Positions 1-7,818 are shown, counted from the stretch's first letter. The stretch: DNA of 26,247 nt from Streptomyces catenulae (GCF_000718015.1 NZ_JODY01000053.1:1-26247); one strand, 5' to 3'. Notes: generated from the sequence alone by a model not told the origin. A program made the numbers and translations.

Positions 1-41
1 AAGGAGTATCGTCGGCAGCGTCAGATGTGTATAAGAGACAG
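1..41 (+). other. Nextera adapter, P5 side (artefact)
   Basis: Bases 1-8 (AAGGAGTA) equal an Illumina i5 index (S507 in the Nextera set). Bases 9-22 are the read-1 linker, and 23-41 (AGATGTGTATAAGAGACAG) are the Tn5 mosaic end. This is library adapter left in the assembly and not genomic DNA. It creates false reading-frame starts at the left edge. Genomic sequence begins at base 42. Confidence 0.97.
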
Positions 42-74
42 CCTAGGGAACAACCCCGACCGCCCCCTCGCCCC

Positions 75-1247
75 TCACCCCGCCCCGTCCCACGCCTTCA
101 CCGCCCGGGCCAGGCACGTGGCCGCCGCCGCCCGGGGTGCGCTCCCGGCGGTGCGGCGGCGGGGGTGGACGGTGGTGGCGAGCAGGACGAGGAAGGTGTC
201 GGTGGCGCGGTCCAGGACGAGGCTGGTGCCGGTGAAGCCGCAGTGTCCGGCGGCGCCGCGGCCCGCCAGCTCCCCCATGAAGTACGGCTGGTCGACGGCG
301 AAGCCGAGGCCCGGCGGGTCGAGGAGGGCGGCGACGGTCTCCGGCCGCAGCACCCGCGCCGTGCCGTACGCCCCGCCGTTGAGGAGCGTCCGGCAGAGCA
401 CCGCGAGGTCCTGGGCGGTGGAGAAGAGGCCCGCGTGCCCGGCGACGCCGCCCAGCGCCCAGGCGTTCTCGTCGTGCACCTCGCCGCGCACCATGCCGCG
501 GTCCGCCTTCGCCCACGGTCGCCGCTGGTCCTCCGTCGCCGCCACGCCCTGCGGCGCCAGCGGCCCGTACGCCGTGGAGTGCAGGCCCAGCGGGGCGGTG
601 AGGCCGTCGCGGACGAGGGTGGCCAGGCCCCGTCCGGTACGGGTCTCCAGCAGCAGTTGGAGGGTGAGGAGGTTCAGGTCGGAGTAGCGGGGGCCGCTGC
701 CGGGGCGGTCGTCGGGGGCGGCGGCGTGTTCCCACAGCAGCGCCAGCTGCCGTTCCCGGCCGCGGTGTGCGTACAGCGGCAGTTCGGGGCGGAGGCCGGA
801 GGTGTGGGTGAGGAGGTGGCGGACGGTGATGCCGGGGGCGAAGGCGGTCAGGGTGGCGCGGACCTCCTCGTCGAGGGCGAGGGCGCCGCGTTCGACGTGT
901 TGGAGGGCGACGAGGGCGGTGAAGAGTTTGCTGACCGACGCCAGGTCGAAGACGGTCGTGGGGCGCATCGGCTCCCAGGCGTCGCGGGGCAGCGGGACGC
1001 CGCGGTCGGTCACCGGGTCGTGGGCGCGGTAGCGGACCGCCCAGCCGGTGGCCTCCTCGACGGCGACGACCGGGCCGCGTCCGGCGAGGACGACGGCGCC
1101 CGCGCACCACGGGGTGCGGCCGTGCGGCAGCGCCCGGACGCCGTCGGTCAGCCGTGCGGTCCAGCCGGGGTCGAGCCCGGCGTCGGCCGGGGTGCCCGGC
1201 CGGAGCACCGGGGCGTCCGGGGGGTGCGGTGGCTTCGGTGTGTTCAG
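75..1247 (-). CDS. beta-lactamase-related serine hydrolase (class C fold)
   Basis: This is a 390-residue protein of the serine beta-lactamase/D-Ala-D-Ala peptidase/esterase fold. The sequence shows S-V-S-K at residues 104-107 (nucleophile Ser and general-base Lys), Y-S-D at 188-190 in the place of the class C YxN motif, and an H-x-G-F-T-G-T-S strand near 335 in place of KTG. The last variant is common in cytosolic or cell-wall hydrolases of this superfamily that are not true beta-lactamases. I see no signal peptide, so it is probably cytoplasmic. The substrate is unknown. Start: the frame is open to an ATG at 1346, but that ATG has no ribosome site. A CTG at 1247 has GGAAGGG seven bases upstream and overlaps the stop of the upstream exporter as CTGA, so I prefer it. 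The gene is co-transcribed with, and probably translationally coupled to, that exporter. A GTG at 1310 is an alternative. Confidence 0.88.
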   Translation of the reverse strand: MNTPKPPHPPDAPVLRPGTPADAGLDPGWTARLTDGVRALPHGRTPWCAGAVVLAGRGPVVAVEEATGWAVRYRAHDPVTDRGVPLPRDAWEPMRPTTVFDLASVSKLFTALVALQHVERGALALDEEVRATLTAFAPGITVRHLLTHTSGLRPELPLYAHRGRERQLALLWEHAAAPDDRPGSGPRYSDLNLLTLQLLLETRTGRGLATLVRDGLTAPLGLHSTAYGPLAPQGVAATEDQRRPWAKADRGMVRGEVHDENAWALGGVAGHAGLFSTAQDLAVLCRTLLNGGAYGTARVLRPETVAALLDPPGLGFAVDQPYFMGELAGRGAAGHCGFTGTSLVLDRATDTFLVLLATTVHPRRRTAGSAPRAAAATCLARAVKAWDGAG

Positions 1248-2566
1248 AGCGTGGCCCTTCCGTCCGCGGTGCCCCCGTGTGTGCCCTCCCCACGCTGCCA
1301 CGGGCGGCACAGGCCGAGGAAGGACGCCAGCGCCAGAACGGCGCATCCGAGCTGTACGACGGCCATCGGGACGGCGGTGTGCTCACCGGCGATACCGACC
1401 AGCGGGGAGGCGACGGAGCCGAGCAGGAACGTCGAGGTGCCCAGCAGCGCGGAAGCGGAACCGGCGGCGTGCGGGGTGCGCAGCAGCGCCAGGGTGTTGG
1501 TGCTCGGCATGACCAGGCCCATCGCCGACATCAGGACGAAGAGTCCGGACGCGATCGGCCACAGTCCGACCGGGCCGAAGACGCCGGAGGACATCAGCAG
1601 CAGCGCGGTGGCGGCCAGGGCGATGACGGTGAGGCCGGTGCCCAGCACCTTGGTGAGCGGCACCCGGCCGACGAGGATCTTGCCGTTGATCTGGCCGACC
1701 AGCACCAGCCCGACGGAGTTGACGCCGAAGAGCAGGCTGAAGGTCTGCGGGGAGGCGCCGTAGATCTCCTGGACGACGAACGGCGAGGCGGAGATGTACG
1801 CGAAGAGGGCGGCGAAGCCGAAGGCGCCGACCAGCAGATAGCCGGAGAACGCCCGGTCGGCGAGGAGGTCGCGCATGGTGCGCAGGGTCTCCCCCAGGCC
1901 GCCGGGGTGGCGCCGCTCGGGCGGCAGCGTCTCGTGCAGGGTGCGCCAGACGACGGTGGTCAGCACCAGGCCGACGACGGTGAGCACCACGAACACGCCG
2001 CGCCAGTCGGTGATCCGCAGGATCTGGCCGCCGATCAGCGGGGCGACGACGGGGGCGACGCCGGAGATCAGCATCAGGGTGGAGAAGAACCGGGCCATCG
2101 CGACGCCGTCGTAGAGGTCGCGGACGACGGCGCGGGCGATGACGATCCCGGCGGCGCCCGCCAGGCCCTGGAGCAGCCGGAAGGCGATGAGGATCTCGGC
2201 GTCGGGGGCGAGGGCGCAGAGCGCGGTGGCGAGGACGTAGATGACCATGCCGGTGAGCAGCGGGCGGCGGCGGCCCCACTTGTCGCTCATCGGGCCGACG
2301 ACCAGCTGCCCCAGCGCCATCCCGGCGAGGCAGGTGGTCAGGGTGAGCTGGACGGTGGCGGCGGGGCTGTGCAGCGCCTGGGTGACCTCCGGGAGGGCCG
2401 GGAGGTACATGTCCATGGAGAGCGGCGGGACGGCGGTGAGGCCGCCGAGGACGAGAGTGAGGAGGAGTCCGGTGCGGCGGGACGCGGACGGTGTGGCCGC
2501 CGGGCCCCGCCCGGATATCGGAGGAAGATCCTTGTTCTCTGCCGTGCCGGGCGCGGCGTCCGTCAT
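1244..2566 (-). CDS. Bcr/CflA family MFS drug-efflux transporter
   Basis: This is a 440-residue inner-membrane proton antiporter of the major facilitator superfamily, Bcr/CflA (DHA1) branch. It has twelve hydrophobic segments. Family marks are the first helix ending in M-D-M-Y-L-P-A-L-P, the motif-A loop G-P-M-S-D-K-W-G-R-R-R-P between helices 2 and 3, and R-L-L-Q-G-L-A-G-A-A-G followed by A-R-A-V-V-R-D in helix 4 and the following loop. Related proteins export bicyclomycin, chloramphenicol, sulfonamides or cysteine; the substrate here cannot be told. Start: the frame is open 12 codons further (to 2602), but the ATG at 2566 has GGAG six bases upstream, which decides it. It is the first gene of a two-gene unit with the serine hydrolase, whose proposed CTG start overlaps this stop codon. 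Confidence 0.93.
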   Translation of the reverse strand: MTDAAPGTAENKDLPPISGRGPAATPSASRRTGLLLTLVLGGLTAVPPLSMDMYLPALPEVTQALHSPAATVQLTLTTCLAGMALGQLVVGPMSDKWGRRRPLLTGMVIYVLATALCALAPDAEILIAFRLLQGLAGAAGIVIARAVVRDLYDGVAMARFFSTLMLISGVAPVVAPLIGGQILRITDWRGVFVVLTVVGLVLTTVVWRTLHETLPPERRHPGGLGETLRTMRDLLADRAFSGYLLVGAFGFAALFAYISASPFVVQEIYGASPQTFSLLFGVNSVGLVLVGQINGKILVGRVPLTKVLGTGLTVIALAATALLLMSSGVFGPVGLWPIASGLFVLMSAMGLVMPSTNTLALLRTPHAAGSASALLGTSTFLLGSVASPLVGIAGEHTAVPMAVVQLGCAVLALASFLGLCRPWQRGEGTHGGTADGRATL

Positions 2567-2684
2567 GAGCGTCTCCAGTTTTTGTTGATGGCCGCCGACC
2601 ATCGTGTCATGCGCCGGTCCCGTTCCGGCCGCTCCGTCCTGGGCCGTCGGACCTACGTCCGGAGGCGGAGGGACGGCCCGGTAC

Positions 2685-2715
2685 GGGGCGGACGGGCCCG
2701 GCGCCCGTCCGCCCC
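2685..2715 (-). terminator. hairpin terminator after phoD
   Basis: There is a perfect 13-bp stem (2685-2697 with 2703-2715) around a 5-base loop, starting 10 bases after the phoD stop. It has no U-tract, which is usual for Streptomyces terminators. A second, weaker hairpin with arms 2641-2648 and 2672-2679 follows, close to the start of the exporter gene. Confidence 0.7.
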
Positions 2716-2725
2716 GGCGGCGCGG

Positions 2726-4378
2726 TCAGGCGGAGTGCAGCCCGGGGTTGCCGGCCTCGGAGACGAAGGAGGCGGCGGTGCGTACCGGGGCGCCGGGGGT
2801 GGTGACGGCGGACACCGTGCGGTAGTCGGCGCGGGCGGTGTCCCGGGCGAGGGTGACGGTCACATAGCCGCGGCGGCCGTTGTAGAACTTCATGTGCGGG
2901 TTGGCGGCCAGGTAGGTCTCCCAGTTGGCGGGCTTCTCCGCGCCGTCCTTCCCGCTGGTGACGGAGGTGGTGACGAACTCGACGCCCATGGTGCGCGAGT
3001 CGGGGCGGGCGAAGTCGCGTTTGACGTCGAAGGCGTAGTGGACGTGGACGTCGCCGGTGAGCACCACGAGGTTGTCGGCGCCCGCCGCCTCGGCACCGGC
3101 GAGCAGCCGCTCGCGGGAGGCGGGGTAGCCGTCCCAGCTGTCCATGCTGACCTTGTACGCGTCGCCGGTGGTGCTGCGGCGTTCGGAGAAGGTGACCTGT
3201 TGGGGCAGGACGTTCCAGCGGGCGGTGGAGTTGCGCCAGCCGTCGATCAGCCAGCGTTCCTGGGCGGCGCCGGTCAGGGTCCGCGCCGGGTCGGCGGTCT
3301 CCGGGCCGGGGGCGTGCCAGCCGTCGCCGTACGCCTGGTCGGAGCGGTACTGGCGGGTGTCGAGGATGTCGAACTGGGCGAGCTGTCCGTAGCGGATGCG
3401 GCGGTAGAGCCGGGCGTCGGCGCCGCGCGGGAGCTGGGGGCGGCGCAGCGGCTGGTTCTCCCAGTAGGCGCGGTAGGCGGCGGCGCGGCGGATCAGGAAC
3501 TGGTCGCGCGGGGCGTCGTCCTCGCTGATGTCGGCGGCGTAGTTGTTCTCCACCTCGTGGTCGTCCCAGGTGACGATGAAGGGGTGCGCGGCGTGGGCTG
3601 CCTGGAGGTCGGGGTCGGACTTGTAGAGGGCGTAGCGCAGCCGGTAGTCCTCCAGCGTGACGGTCTCGTGGTTGAAGTGGGCGGGGAGGGTGCGGTCGGT
3701 GTAGCGGCGGGCGCCGCCCGCGGCGTCCACGGCGTACTCGTAGAGGTAGTCGCCGAGGTGGAAGACGACGTCGAGGTCTTCCTCGGCGAGGTGGCGGTAG
3801 GCGGTGAAGTAGCCGTCGTGGTACGCCTGGCAGGAGACGGCGCCGAGCCGCAGTGCGGTGTTGCGGGCGCCGGTGGCGGGGGCGGTGCGGGTGCGGCCGA
3901 CGGGGCTGATCCAGGTTCCGGCGCGGAAGCGGTAGTAGTAGACGCGGTCCGGGGCGAGGCCGGTGGGTTCGATGTGGACGGAGTGGTGGAACTCCGGGTG
4001 GGCGTCGGCGCGGCCGCGTCCGGCGAGCTTGGTGAACTTCTCGTCGTAGGCGACCTCCCAGCGGACCGGGACGCGGGCGGCGGGCATGCCGTTGTCGGGT
4101 TCGTAGGGGCGGGGGGCGAGGCGGGTCCACAGGACGACGGAGCCGGGTTGCGGGTCGCCGGAGGCGACGCCGAGGGTGAACGGGTTCTCGGTGAGCCGCT
4201 GCGGGTCGGCCTCGGCGGCGTGGGCGGCGCCGGGGCGCGGCAGGTTGGTGGCGAAGGCGAGCGCCGCCGCGGCGCCGGTGACGGTGAGGAAGCGGCGGCG
4301 TCCGAGGTGTGCGGCGGCGTTCCGCAGCTCCCGGTCGTGCCCGGCCGTTCCCTGCGCATGCGCTGCGTGCTGGGTCAT
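2726..4378 (-). CDS. phoD: PhoD-type alkaline phosphatase/phosphodiesterase, Tat-secreted
   Basis: This is a 550-residue exported metallo-phosphatase that releases phosphate from organic mono- and diesters outside the cell. The N-terminus carries a twin-arginine signal (R-R-R-F-L at about 27-31, then an Ala-rich hydrophobic stretch ending A-H-A-A near 51-55). A PhoD N-terminal domain covers about residues 65-160 (F-T-L-G-V-A-S-G-D-P opening). The calcineurin-like PhoD core follows: Cys183 in V-S-C-Q, H-L-G-D-Y at 207-211, W-D-D-H-E at 271-275 and G-D-V-H-V-H at 441-446. These are the positions expected for the Fe/Ca site of PhoD enzymes. Length is normal for the family. The start at 4378 has AGGGGAGGGG just upstream. 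PhoD is classically phosphate-regulated through PhoP, but I see no clean PHO box here, only weak TCACC/GTCAT units around 4458-4479. It is monocistronic, with its own terminator. Confidence 0.95.
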   Translation of the reverse strand: MTQHAAHAQGTAGHDRELRNAAAHLGRRRFLTVTGAAAALAFATNLPRPGAAHAAEADPQRLTENPFTLGVASGDPQPGSVVLWTRLAPRPYEPDNGMPAARVPVRWEVAYDEKFTKLAGRGRADAHPEFHHSVHIEPTGLAPDRVYYYRFRAGTWISPVGRTRTAPATGARNTALRLGAVSCQAYHDGYFTAYRHLAEEDLDVVFHLGDYLYEYAVDAAGGARRYTDRTLPAHFNHETVTLEDYRLRYALYKSDPDLQAAHAAHPFIVTWDDHEVENNYAADISEDDAPRDQFLIRRAAAYRAYWENQPLRRPQLPRGADARLYRRIRYGQLAQFDILDTRQYRSDQAYGDGWHAPGPETADPARTLTGAAQERWLIDGWRNSTARWNVLPQQVTFSERRSTTGDAYKVSMDSWDGYPASRERLLAGAEAAGADNLVVLTGDVHVHYAFDVKRDFARPDSRTMGVEFVTTSVTSGKDGAEKPANWETYLAANPHMKFYNGRRGYVTVTLARDTARADYRTVSAVTTPGAPVRTAASFVSEAGNPGLHSA

Positions 4379-4683
4379 CTGCCCCTCCCCTGACGGTGGT
4401 TGTCACCTGTGATTGCAGGGGCGGGGGACGGCGGGCCGCTGTCCCGTGTACGACGCATGCATGACAGCTCGGTGAGAACTCGGCCCGCAACGGACGCGGC
4501 GGGGCAAAGCGGGGCGCGCGGGCGGGGGCGCGCACCGCGGGGCGGGCGCCCCCCGGCCCGGCTCCGGGCGCGGGGCGCGCTTCCGCCTCCGTACGCCCCC
4601 CGGCGCGGGCGCGGGGCGTGATTCCGGGGCCGGACGCGCCACCCCGCAGGCCCTTGTACCGGCGGCTGATTAGGCTCCGGGGC
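4379..4683. promoter_or_regulatory. divergent intergenic region, phoD / DUF4429 gene
   Basis: This is a 305-base non-coding spacer between divergent genes. The phoD side holds its ribosome site (4383-4392) and weak PHO-like units at about 4458-4479 (reading GTTCTCACC then GTCATGC on the minus strand, irregularly spaced). The middle, roughly 4490-4620, is almost pure G+C with no gene. The right end holds a candidate -10 element for the DUF4429 gene. Confidence 0.6.
4671..4676 (+). promoter_or_regulatory. candidate -10 box for a leaderless transcript
   Basis: TAGGCT fits the TANNNT -10 pattern and ends seven bases before the ATG at 4684. There is no ribosome-binding sequence between them, so transcription would start at or next to the start codon. 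Leaderless mRNAs are common in actinobacteria. No clear -35 is seen. Confidence 0.4.
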
Positions 4684-5583
4684 ATGGCAGAACTGATGAC
4701 GCGGGACGGGACCTGGACCTTCGACGGCGAGGCCGTCCGCATCGTGCCGGGCAACGAGCGCGGGGTGCACCGGCTGCGGCAGGAGCTGGGTGAGCAGACC
4801 GTTCCGCTGGCGGCGGTGGCGGGCATCTCCTACGAACCGGGCCGTAAGGGCGGCCGGTTGCGGCTGCGGCTGCGCGACGGCGCCGATCCGCTGCTCCAGG
4901 CCACCGGCGGGCGGCTGCCGGACGAGGCGAGCCCGTACCACCTGTCGGTCGAGGCGGACCGCGCCGGTGTCGCCGAGTACTTCGTCGACGAGGTGCGGCG
5001 GTCGCTGCTGCTGGAGGAGGTCCTGGAGGGGCCCTGCGACCGTTTTCTGCTGCCCGGTCCGGCGGTGCCGGTGTCGGGGGCGGGGGTGGACGGGACCGCG
5101 ACGTTCGACGGGGAGCGGGTGGCGGTCAGCTGGCGGTGGAACACCACCGAGCACAAGAAGCACGCCGGGCCGCAGGAGTTCACGGTCGGCGAGCTGGCGG
5201 CGGTGGAGTGGCAGCCGCCGGTCGGGCTGGAGTCGGGTTTCCTGCGCTTCCGCCCGCACGGCGTGAAGCTGCCCGCCTCGGCGGAGCACGACCCGCACGC
5301 CATCGAGCTGTGGGGGTTCAAGAAGGAGAGCGGCAGCGTGCTGCTGGCGGCGGCGGTCACCGCCCGCCTCCCGCACCCCAAGGCGCCCGCGCCGCGCCCC
5401 GCGCTGACCGAGCCCGCAGCTCAGGCCGGTGAGCCGGGCCCGGCGGCGCCCGCCGACGACCACGACACCCTCCTGCGCCGCCTGCGCGAACTGGGCGAGC
5501 TGCGGCGCGACGGGATCCTCTCCGAGGACGAGTTCACGACGGCGAAGGCGGCGGTGCTGGAGCGGTTCCACGGGGCGGGGTGA
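4684..5583 (+). CDS. DUF4429 domain protein with C-terminal SHOCT tail
   Basis: This 299-residue soluble protein has no signal peptide. The fold looks like two copies of the DUF4429 beta-rich unit. Copy one (about residues 5-100) opens with D-G-T-W-T-F-D-G-E-A-V-R-I. Copy two (about 120-235) opens with G-T-A-T-F-D-G-E-R-V-A-V. Each has a strand ending in F-R/L-R. After a Pro/Ala-rich linker (about 240-270) comes a short SHOCT helix pair, L-L-R-R-L-R-E-L-G-E-L-R then D-G-I-L-S-E-D-E-F, which is a small oligomerisation or tethering motif. The biochemical role of DUF4429 is not established. Start: ATG at 4684, supported by the conserved opening and the -10-like TAGGCT seven bases before it; an in-frame ATG at 4696 is possible. 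It is divergent from phoD. Confidence 0.85.
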   Translation: MAELMTRDGTWTFDGEAVRIVPGNERGVHRLRQELGEQTVPLAAVAGISYEPGRKGGRLRLRLRDGADPLLQATGGRLPDEASPYHLSVEADRAGVAEYFVDEVRRSLLLEEVLEGPCDRFLLPGPAVPVSGAGVDGTATFDGERVAVSWRWNTTEHKKHAGPQEFTVGELAAVEWQPPVGLESGFLRFRPHGVKLPASAEHDPHAIELWGFKKESGSVLLAAAVTARLPHPKAPAPRPALTEPAAQAGEPGPAAPADDHDTLLRRLRELGELRRDGILSEDEFTTAKAAVLERFHGAG

Positions 5584-5584
5584 C

Positions 5585-5624
5585 GGCGGGGCGGCTCGCG
5601 CCGGGAGCGGGCGGGGCGGCTCGC
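5585..5624 (+). repeat. 15-bp direct repeat, two copies
   Basis: GGCGGGGCGGCTCGC occurs at 5585-5599 and again at 5610-5624, a 25-base period, directly after the DUF4429 stop codon. This looks like slippage in a GC-rich spacer; I infer no function. Confidence 0.7.
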
Positions 5625-5658
5625 CCCGGGCCCGGCGGCTCGGGGCTCCGGGCCCGGG
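5625..5658. terminator. inverted repeat, possible terminator
   Basis: An 11-bp perfect inverted repeat (5625-5635 with 5648-5658, CCCGGGCCCGG and its complement) surrounds a 12-base loop. It lies 42 bases after the DUF4429 stop and upstream of the SDR promoter. The position suits transcription termination. No U-tract is present. Confidence 0.45.
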
Positions 5659-5710
5659 CGCCCCGCCGATCACCCCCTGAGACGCCCCGCCGCCCGGCGA
5701 CCCGGCGCCC

Positions 5711-5716
5711 TACCCT
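5711..5716 (+). promoter_or_regulatory. candidate -10 box for a leaderless transcript
   Basis: TACCCT fits TANNNT and ends six bases before the ATG at 5723. No ribosome-binding sequence lies in the GC-rich leader, so a leaderless message is the simplest reading. Confidence 0.35.
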
Positions 5717-5722
5717 GCCGCC

Positions 5723-6565
5723 ATGGCACAGGCACAGGCACAGCAGACACCGGCCGTCCCCGGGCCGGAAGCGTACGAAGCCGACGAAGCGGACGGGTCC
5801 GACGGGACGGCTCCGGGCGGGGCGCCCGGAGCGGTGGTCACCGGTGCGGGCTCCGGTATCGGGCGGGCGGTGGCGCACGCGCTGACCGCCGGGGGCTGGC
5901 GGGTGGCGCTCGCCGGGCGGCGCGCCGCGGCCCTGTCGGAGACGGCGGCGACCGCGCCCCCGGGACCGCCGTCCCTCGCCCTGCCCACCGACGTCACCCG
6001 GCCCGCCGAGGTGAACGCCCTCTTCGCCGCCGTCCACGCCCACTTCGGCCGCGTCGACCTGCTGTTCAACAACGCCGGGACGTTCGGCCCTGCGGTCCCC
6101 CTGGACGAGCTGTCCGCCGACGACTGGCGGACCGTCGTCGACACCAACCTCACCGGCGCATTCCTCTGCGCCCAGGGGGCGTTCCGGGCGATGAAGGCGC
6201 AGGATCCGCAGGGCGGCCGGATCATCAACAACGGTTCGGTCTCCGCGCACACCCCGCGCCCGCACTCCGTCGCGTACACCGCGACCAAGCACGCCATGAC
6301 CGGGCTGACCAAGTCCCTCTCCCTGGACGGGCGTCCGTACCGCATCGCCTGCGGGCAGCTCGACATCGGCAACGCCGCCACCGAGATGACCGGCCGGATG
6401 CAGAGCGGCATCCTCCAGGCCGACGGCACCGTCGCCCCCGAGCCCGTCATGGACGCGGCGGACGTGGCCCGCACGGTGGTGCACATGGCGGCGCTGCCAC
6501 TGGAGGCCAACGTGCAGTTCGCGACGGTGATGGCGACGAACATGCCGTACATCGGCCGGGGTTGA
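5723..6565 (+). CDS. short-chain dehydrogenase/reductase (SDR)
   Basis: This is a 280-residue cytosolic NAD(P)-dependent oxidoreductase with a Rossmann fold. Residues 1-35 are an Ala/Gly/Asp/Glu-rich tail outside the fold. The cofactor loop T-G-A-G-S-G-I-G is at about 40-47, N-N-A-G at 116-119, the catalytic Ser at 172 or 174 in G-S-V-S, and Y-x-x-x-K at Y185/K189. The region after a basic pair (G-R-R near 65-67) suggests NADP preference, as in classical SDRs. The C-terminal part matches the SDR subset in which the substrate loop is followed by V-A-R-T-V-V-H-M-A. The substrate is unknown. It appears to have its own promoter and is followed by a hairpin before the PhzF-family gene, so the two may be independent units. 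Confidence 0.9.
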   Translation: MAQAQAQQTPAVPGPEAYEADEADGSDGTAPGGAPGAVVTGAGSGIGRAVAHALTAGGWRVALAGRRAAALSETAATAPPGPPSLALPTDVTRPAEVNALFAAVHAHFGRVDLLFNNAGTFGPAVPLDELSADDWRTVVDTNLTGAFLCAQGAFRAMKAQDPQGGRIINNGSVSAHTPRPHSVAYTATKHAMTGLTKSLSLDGRPYRIACGQLDIGNAATEMTGRMQSGILQADGTVAPEPVMDAADVARTVVHMAALPLEANVQFATVMATNMPYIGRG

Positions 6566-6578
6566 GCGGACCGGCCGG

Positions 6579-6620
6579 GCGCACCCGGGGCGCGCACGAC
6601 ACCCGCGCACGCGGGTGCGC
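6579..6620. terminator. nested hairpin after SDR gene
   Basis: GCGCACCCG (6579-6587) pairs with CGGGTGCGC (6612-6620). A competing inner hairpin, ACCCGC-GCAC-GCGGGT, lies at 6601-6616. The element begins 13 bases after the SDR stop and is a probable terminator, although the two stems are mutually exclusive. Confidence 0.5.
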
Positions 6621-6718
6621 CCCCGGGGCCGCCCGTCCGGTGCCCGACCGTGAAACCGCCGTCCCCCGGGGCACGCACCCCCGGGAATAGCTCACCGCGG
6701 CAGCGGGTTCTCGCCGCC

Positions 6719-7660
6719 ATGACACGCGACGACACCTCCACGGCCGGTAGCCGAACCACGGGCGTCACGACGGCGGCGCATCCGGCAGGCTCCCCCGGCG
6801 GCCCCGAGATCCTGCGCTACACCGCCTTCTCCGACGACCCCGCGGGCGGCAACCCGGCCGGTGTCGTCCTGGACGCGTCGGGCCTCGACGACGCGGCCCG
6901 GCTCGCCGTCGCCGCGCGGCTCGGCCACTCGGAGACCGCGTTCCTCACCGCCCCGCCCGAGGGCCTGGGCGCACCCGGACGCGCGTTCACCATCCGGTAC
7001 TTCAGCCCGCTGGCCGAGGTGCCGTTCTGCGGTCACGCCACGATCGCCACCGCCGTCGCCCTCGCCGAGCGGCACGGCCCCGGCGAGCTGGTCTTCGCCA
7101 CCCGCTCCGGCACCGTCCCGGTCACCGTCCGCGAGCACGGCGGCCGCCTCGTCGCCACCCTCAGCAGCGTCGAACCGTACGTCACCGCCCTCGCCCCGGC
7201 CGACCTCACCGAGGCGCTGGCCGCGCTGGGCTGGCCCCCGGCCGACCTCGATCCGGCGCTGCCGCCGCGGATCGCCTACGCCGGGGCCCGCCATCTGGTG
7301 CTGGGCGCCGCCACCCGCGCCCGCCTCGCCGACCTCGACTACGACTTCCCGCGCCTGGCCGCGCTGATGCGGCGGCTGGACCTCACCACCCTCCAACTCG
7401 CCTGGCGGGAGAGCCCGTCGGTCTTCCATGTCCGCGATCCGTTCCCGGTCGGCGGCGTCGTCGAGGACCCGGCCACCGGCGCCGCGGCCGCCGCCCTCGG
7501 CGCCTACGCCCGCACCCTCGGCCTCGTCACGGCCCCCACCACCCTCACCCTCCACCAGGGTCACGATCTGGGCCGCCCCGGGCTGCTCACCGTCGAACTG
7601 CGCGACGGCGACCCCCGCGCCCACGTCAGCGGCACCGCCACCGCCCTGCCGGAGAGCTGA
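6719..7660 (+). CDS. PhzF family isomerase/epimerase-like protein
   Basis: This is a 313-residue member of the PhzF/diaminopimelate-epimerase-fold family, named for the isomerase of phenazine biosynthesis; most members have no known substrate. It opens with the family's Y-T-A-F-S/T-D-D-P-A-G-G-N-P-A-G-V segment (about 34-49). The conserved acidic residue corresponding to the PhzF catalytic Glu is E72 in S-E-T-A-F. The first lobe has F-C-G-H-A-T (about 108-113) and the second lobe has V-E-D-P-A-T-G-A-A-A. Two tandem hot-dog-like lobes of about 150 residues are expected. No phenazine genes are nearby, so the symbol phzF is not justified. Start: ATG at 6719; a GTG at 6650 is in frame but lies in GC-rich spacer. 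The first 30 residues are low complexity, so the true start could be slightly later. Confidence 0.88.
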   Translation: MTRDDTSTAGSRTTGVTTAAHPAGSPGGPEILRYTAFSDDPAGGNPAGVVLDASGLDDAARLAVAARLGHSETAFLTAPPEGLGAPGRAFTIRYFSPLAEVPFCGHATIATAVALAERHGPGELVFATRSGTVPVTVREHGGRLVATLSSVEPYVTALAPADLTEALAALGWPPADLDPALPPRIAYAGARHLVLGAATRARLADLDYDFPRLAALMRRLDLTTLQLAWRESPSVFHVRDPFPVGGVVEDPATGAAAAALGAYARTLGLVTAPTTLTLHQGHDLGRPGLLTVELRDGDPRAHVSGTATALPES

Positions 7661-7719
7661 ACACCCCGACGGAACAAGGGAGTTCGGCGTGACGGGCGTA
7701 CGCGCCCGGCCGGAATCGG

Positions 7720-7735
7720 CATGGTCCGGACCATG
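7720..7735. promoter_or_regulatory. 16-bp perfect palindrome, candidate operator
   Basis: CATGGTCCGGACCATG is perfectly self-complementary over 16 bases. It lies about 140 bases upstream of the start of the secreted DUF3616-like gene and 60 bases after the PhzF-family stop. Such symmetry fits a dimeric repressor site, but I recognise no specific regulator. Confidence 0.4.
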
Positions 7736-7785
7736 GTCGCGGGCGCCCGTCGCTCCGTATCGTGGTGCCCGCGCCGCCGACCGCT

Positions 7786-7818
7786 GTTCACCTCGCGTAC
7801 GCCCGGGGTGCGGCTGCC
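7786..7818 (+). promoter_or_regulatory. PHO-box-like array of 11-bp direct units
   Basis: There are three consecutive 11-base units: GTTCACCTCGC (7786-7796), GTACGCCCGGG (7797-7807) and GTGCGGCTGCC (7808-7818). Their first seven bases match the Streptomyces PhoP core GTTCACC at 7, 5 and 4 positions. A TTGACG hexamer (-35-like) starts at 7820, and the proposed GTG start is at 7874. This is the geometry expected for PhoP activation. The -10 is not clear. Confidence 0.5.

Noticed and set aside
75..1247. True beta-lactamase (resistance gene)
   Set aside because: It lacks a signal peptide and has Y-S-D and H-x-G-F-T-G in place of the class C YxN and KTG motifs. A cytosolic hydrolase or peptidase is more likely.
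27..4393. Very long plus-strand open frames across the exporter, hydrolase and phoD genes
   Set aside because: They are antisense shadows caused by GC-rich codon bias: low-complexity Gly/Arg/Ala products, no ribosome sites, and one begins inside the adapter. The minus-strand genes have clear family motifs.
4458..4479. PHO box upstream of phoD
   Set aside because: GTTCTCACC and GTCATGC resemble PHO units, but the core is interrupted and the 11-base phasing is poor. I record it only as weak and not as a site.
6719..7660. Phenazine biosynthesis locus based on the PhzF match
   Set aside because: No other phz genes are nearby, and PhzF-fold proteins are common orphans of unknown substrate.
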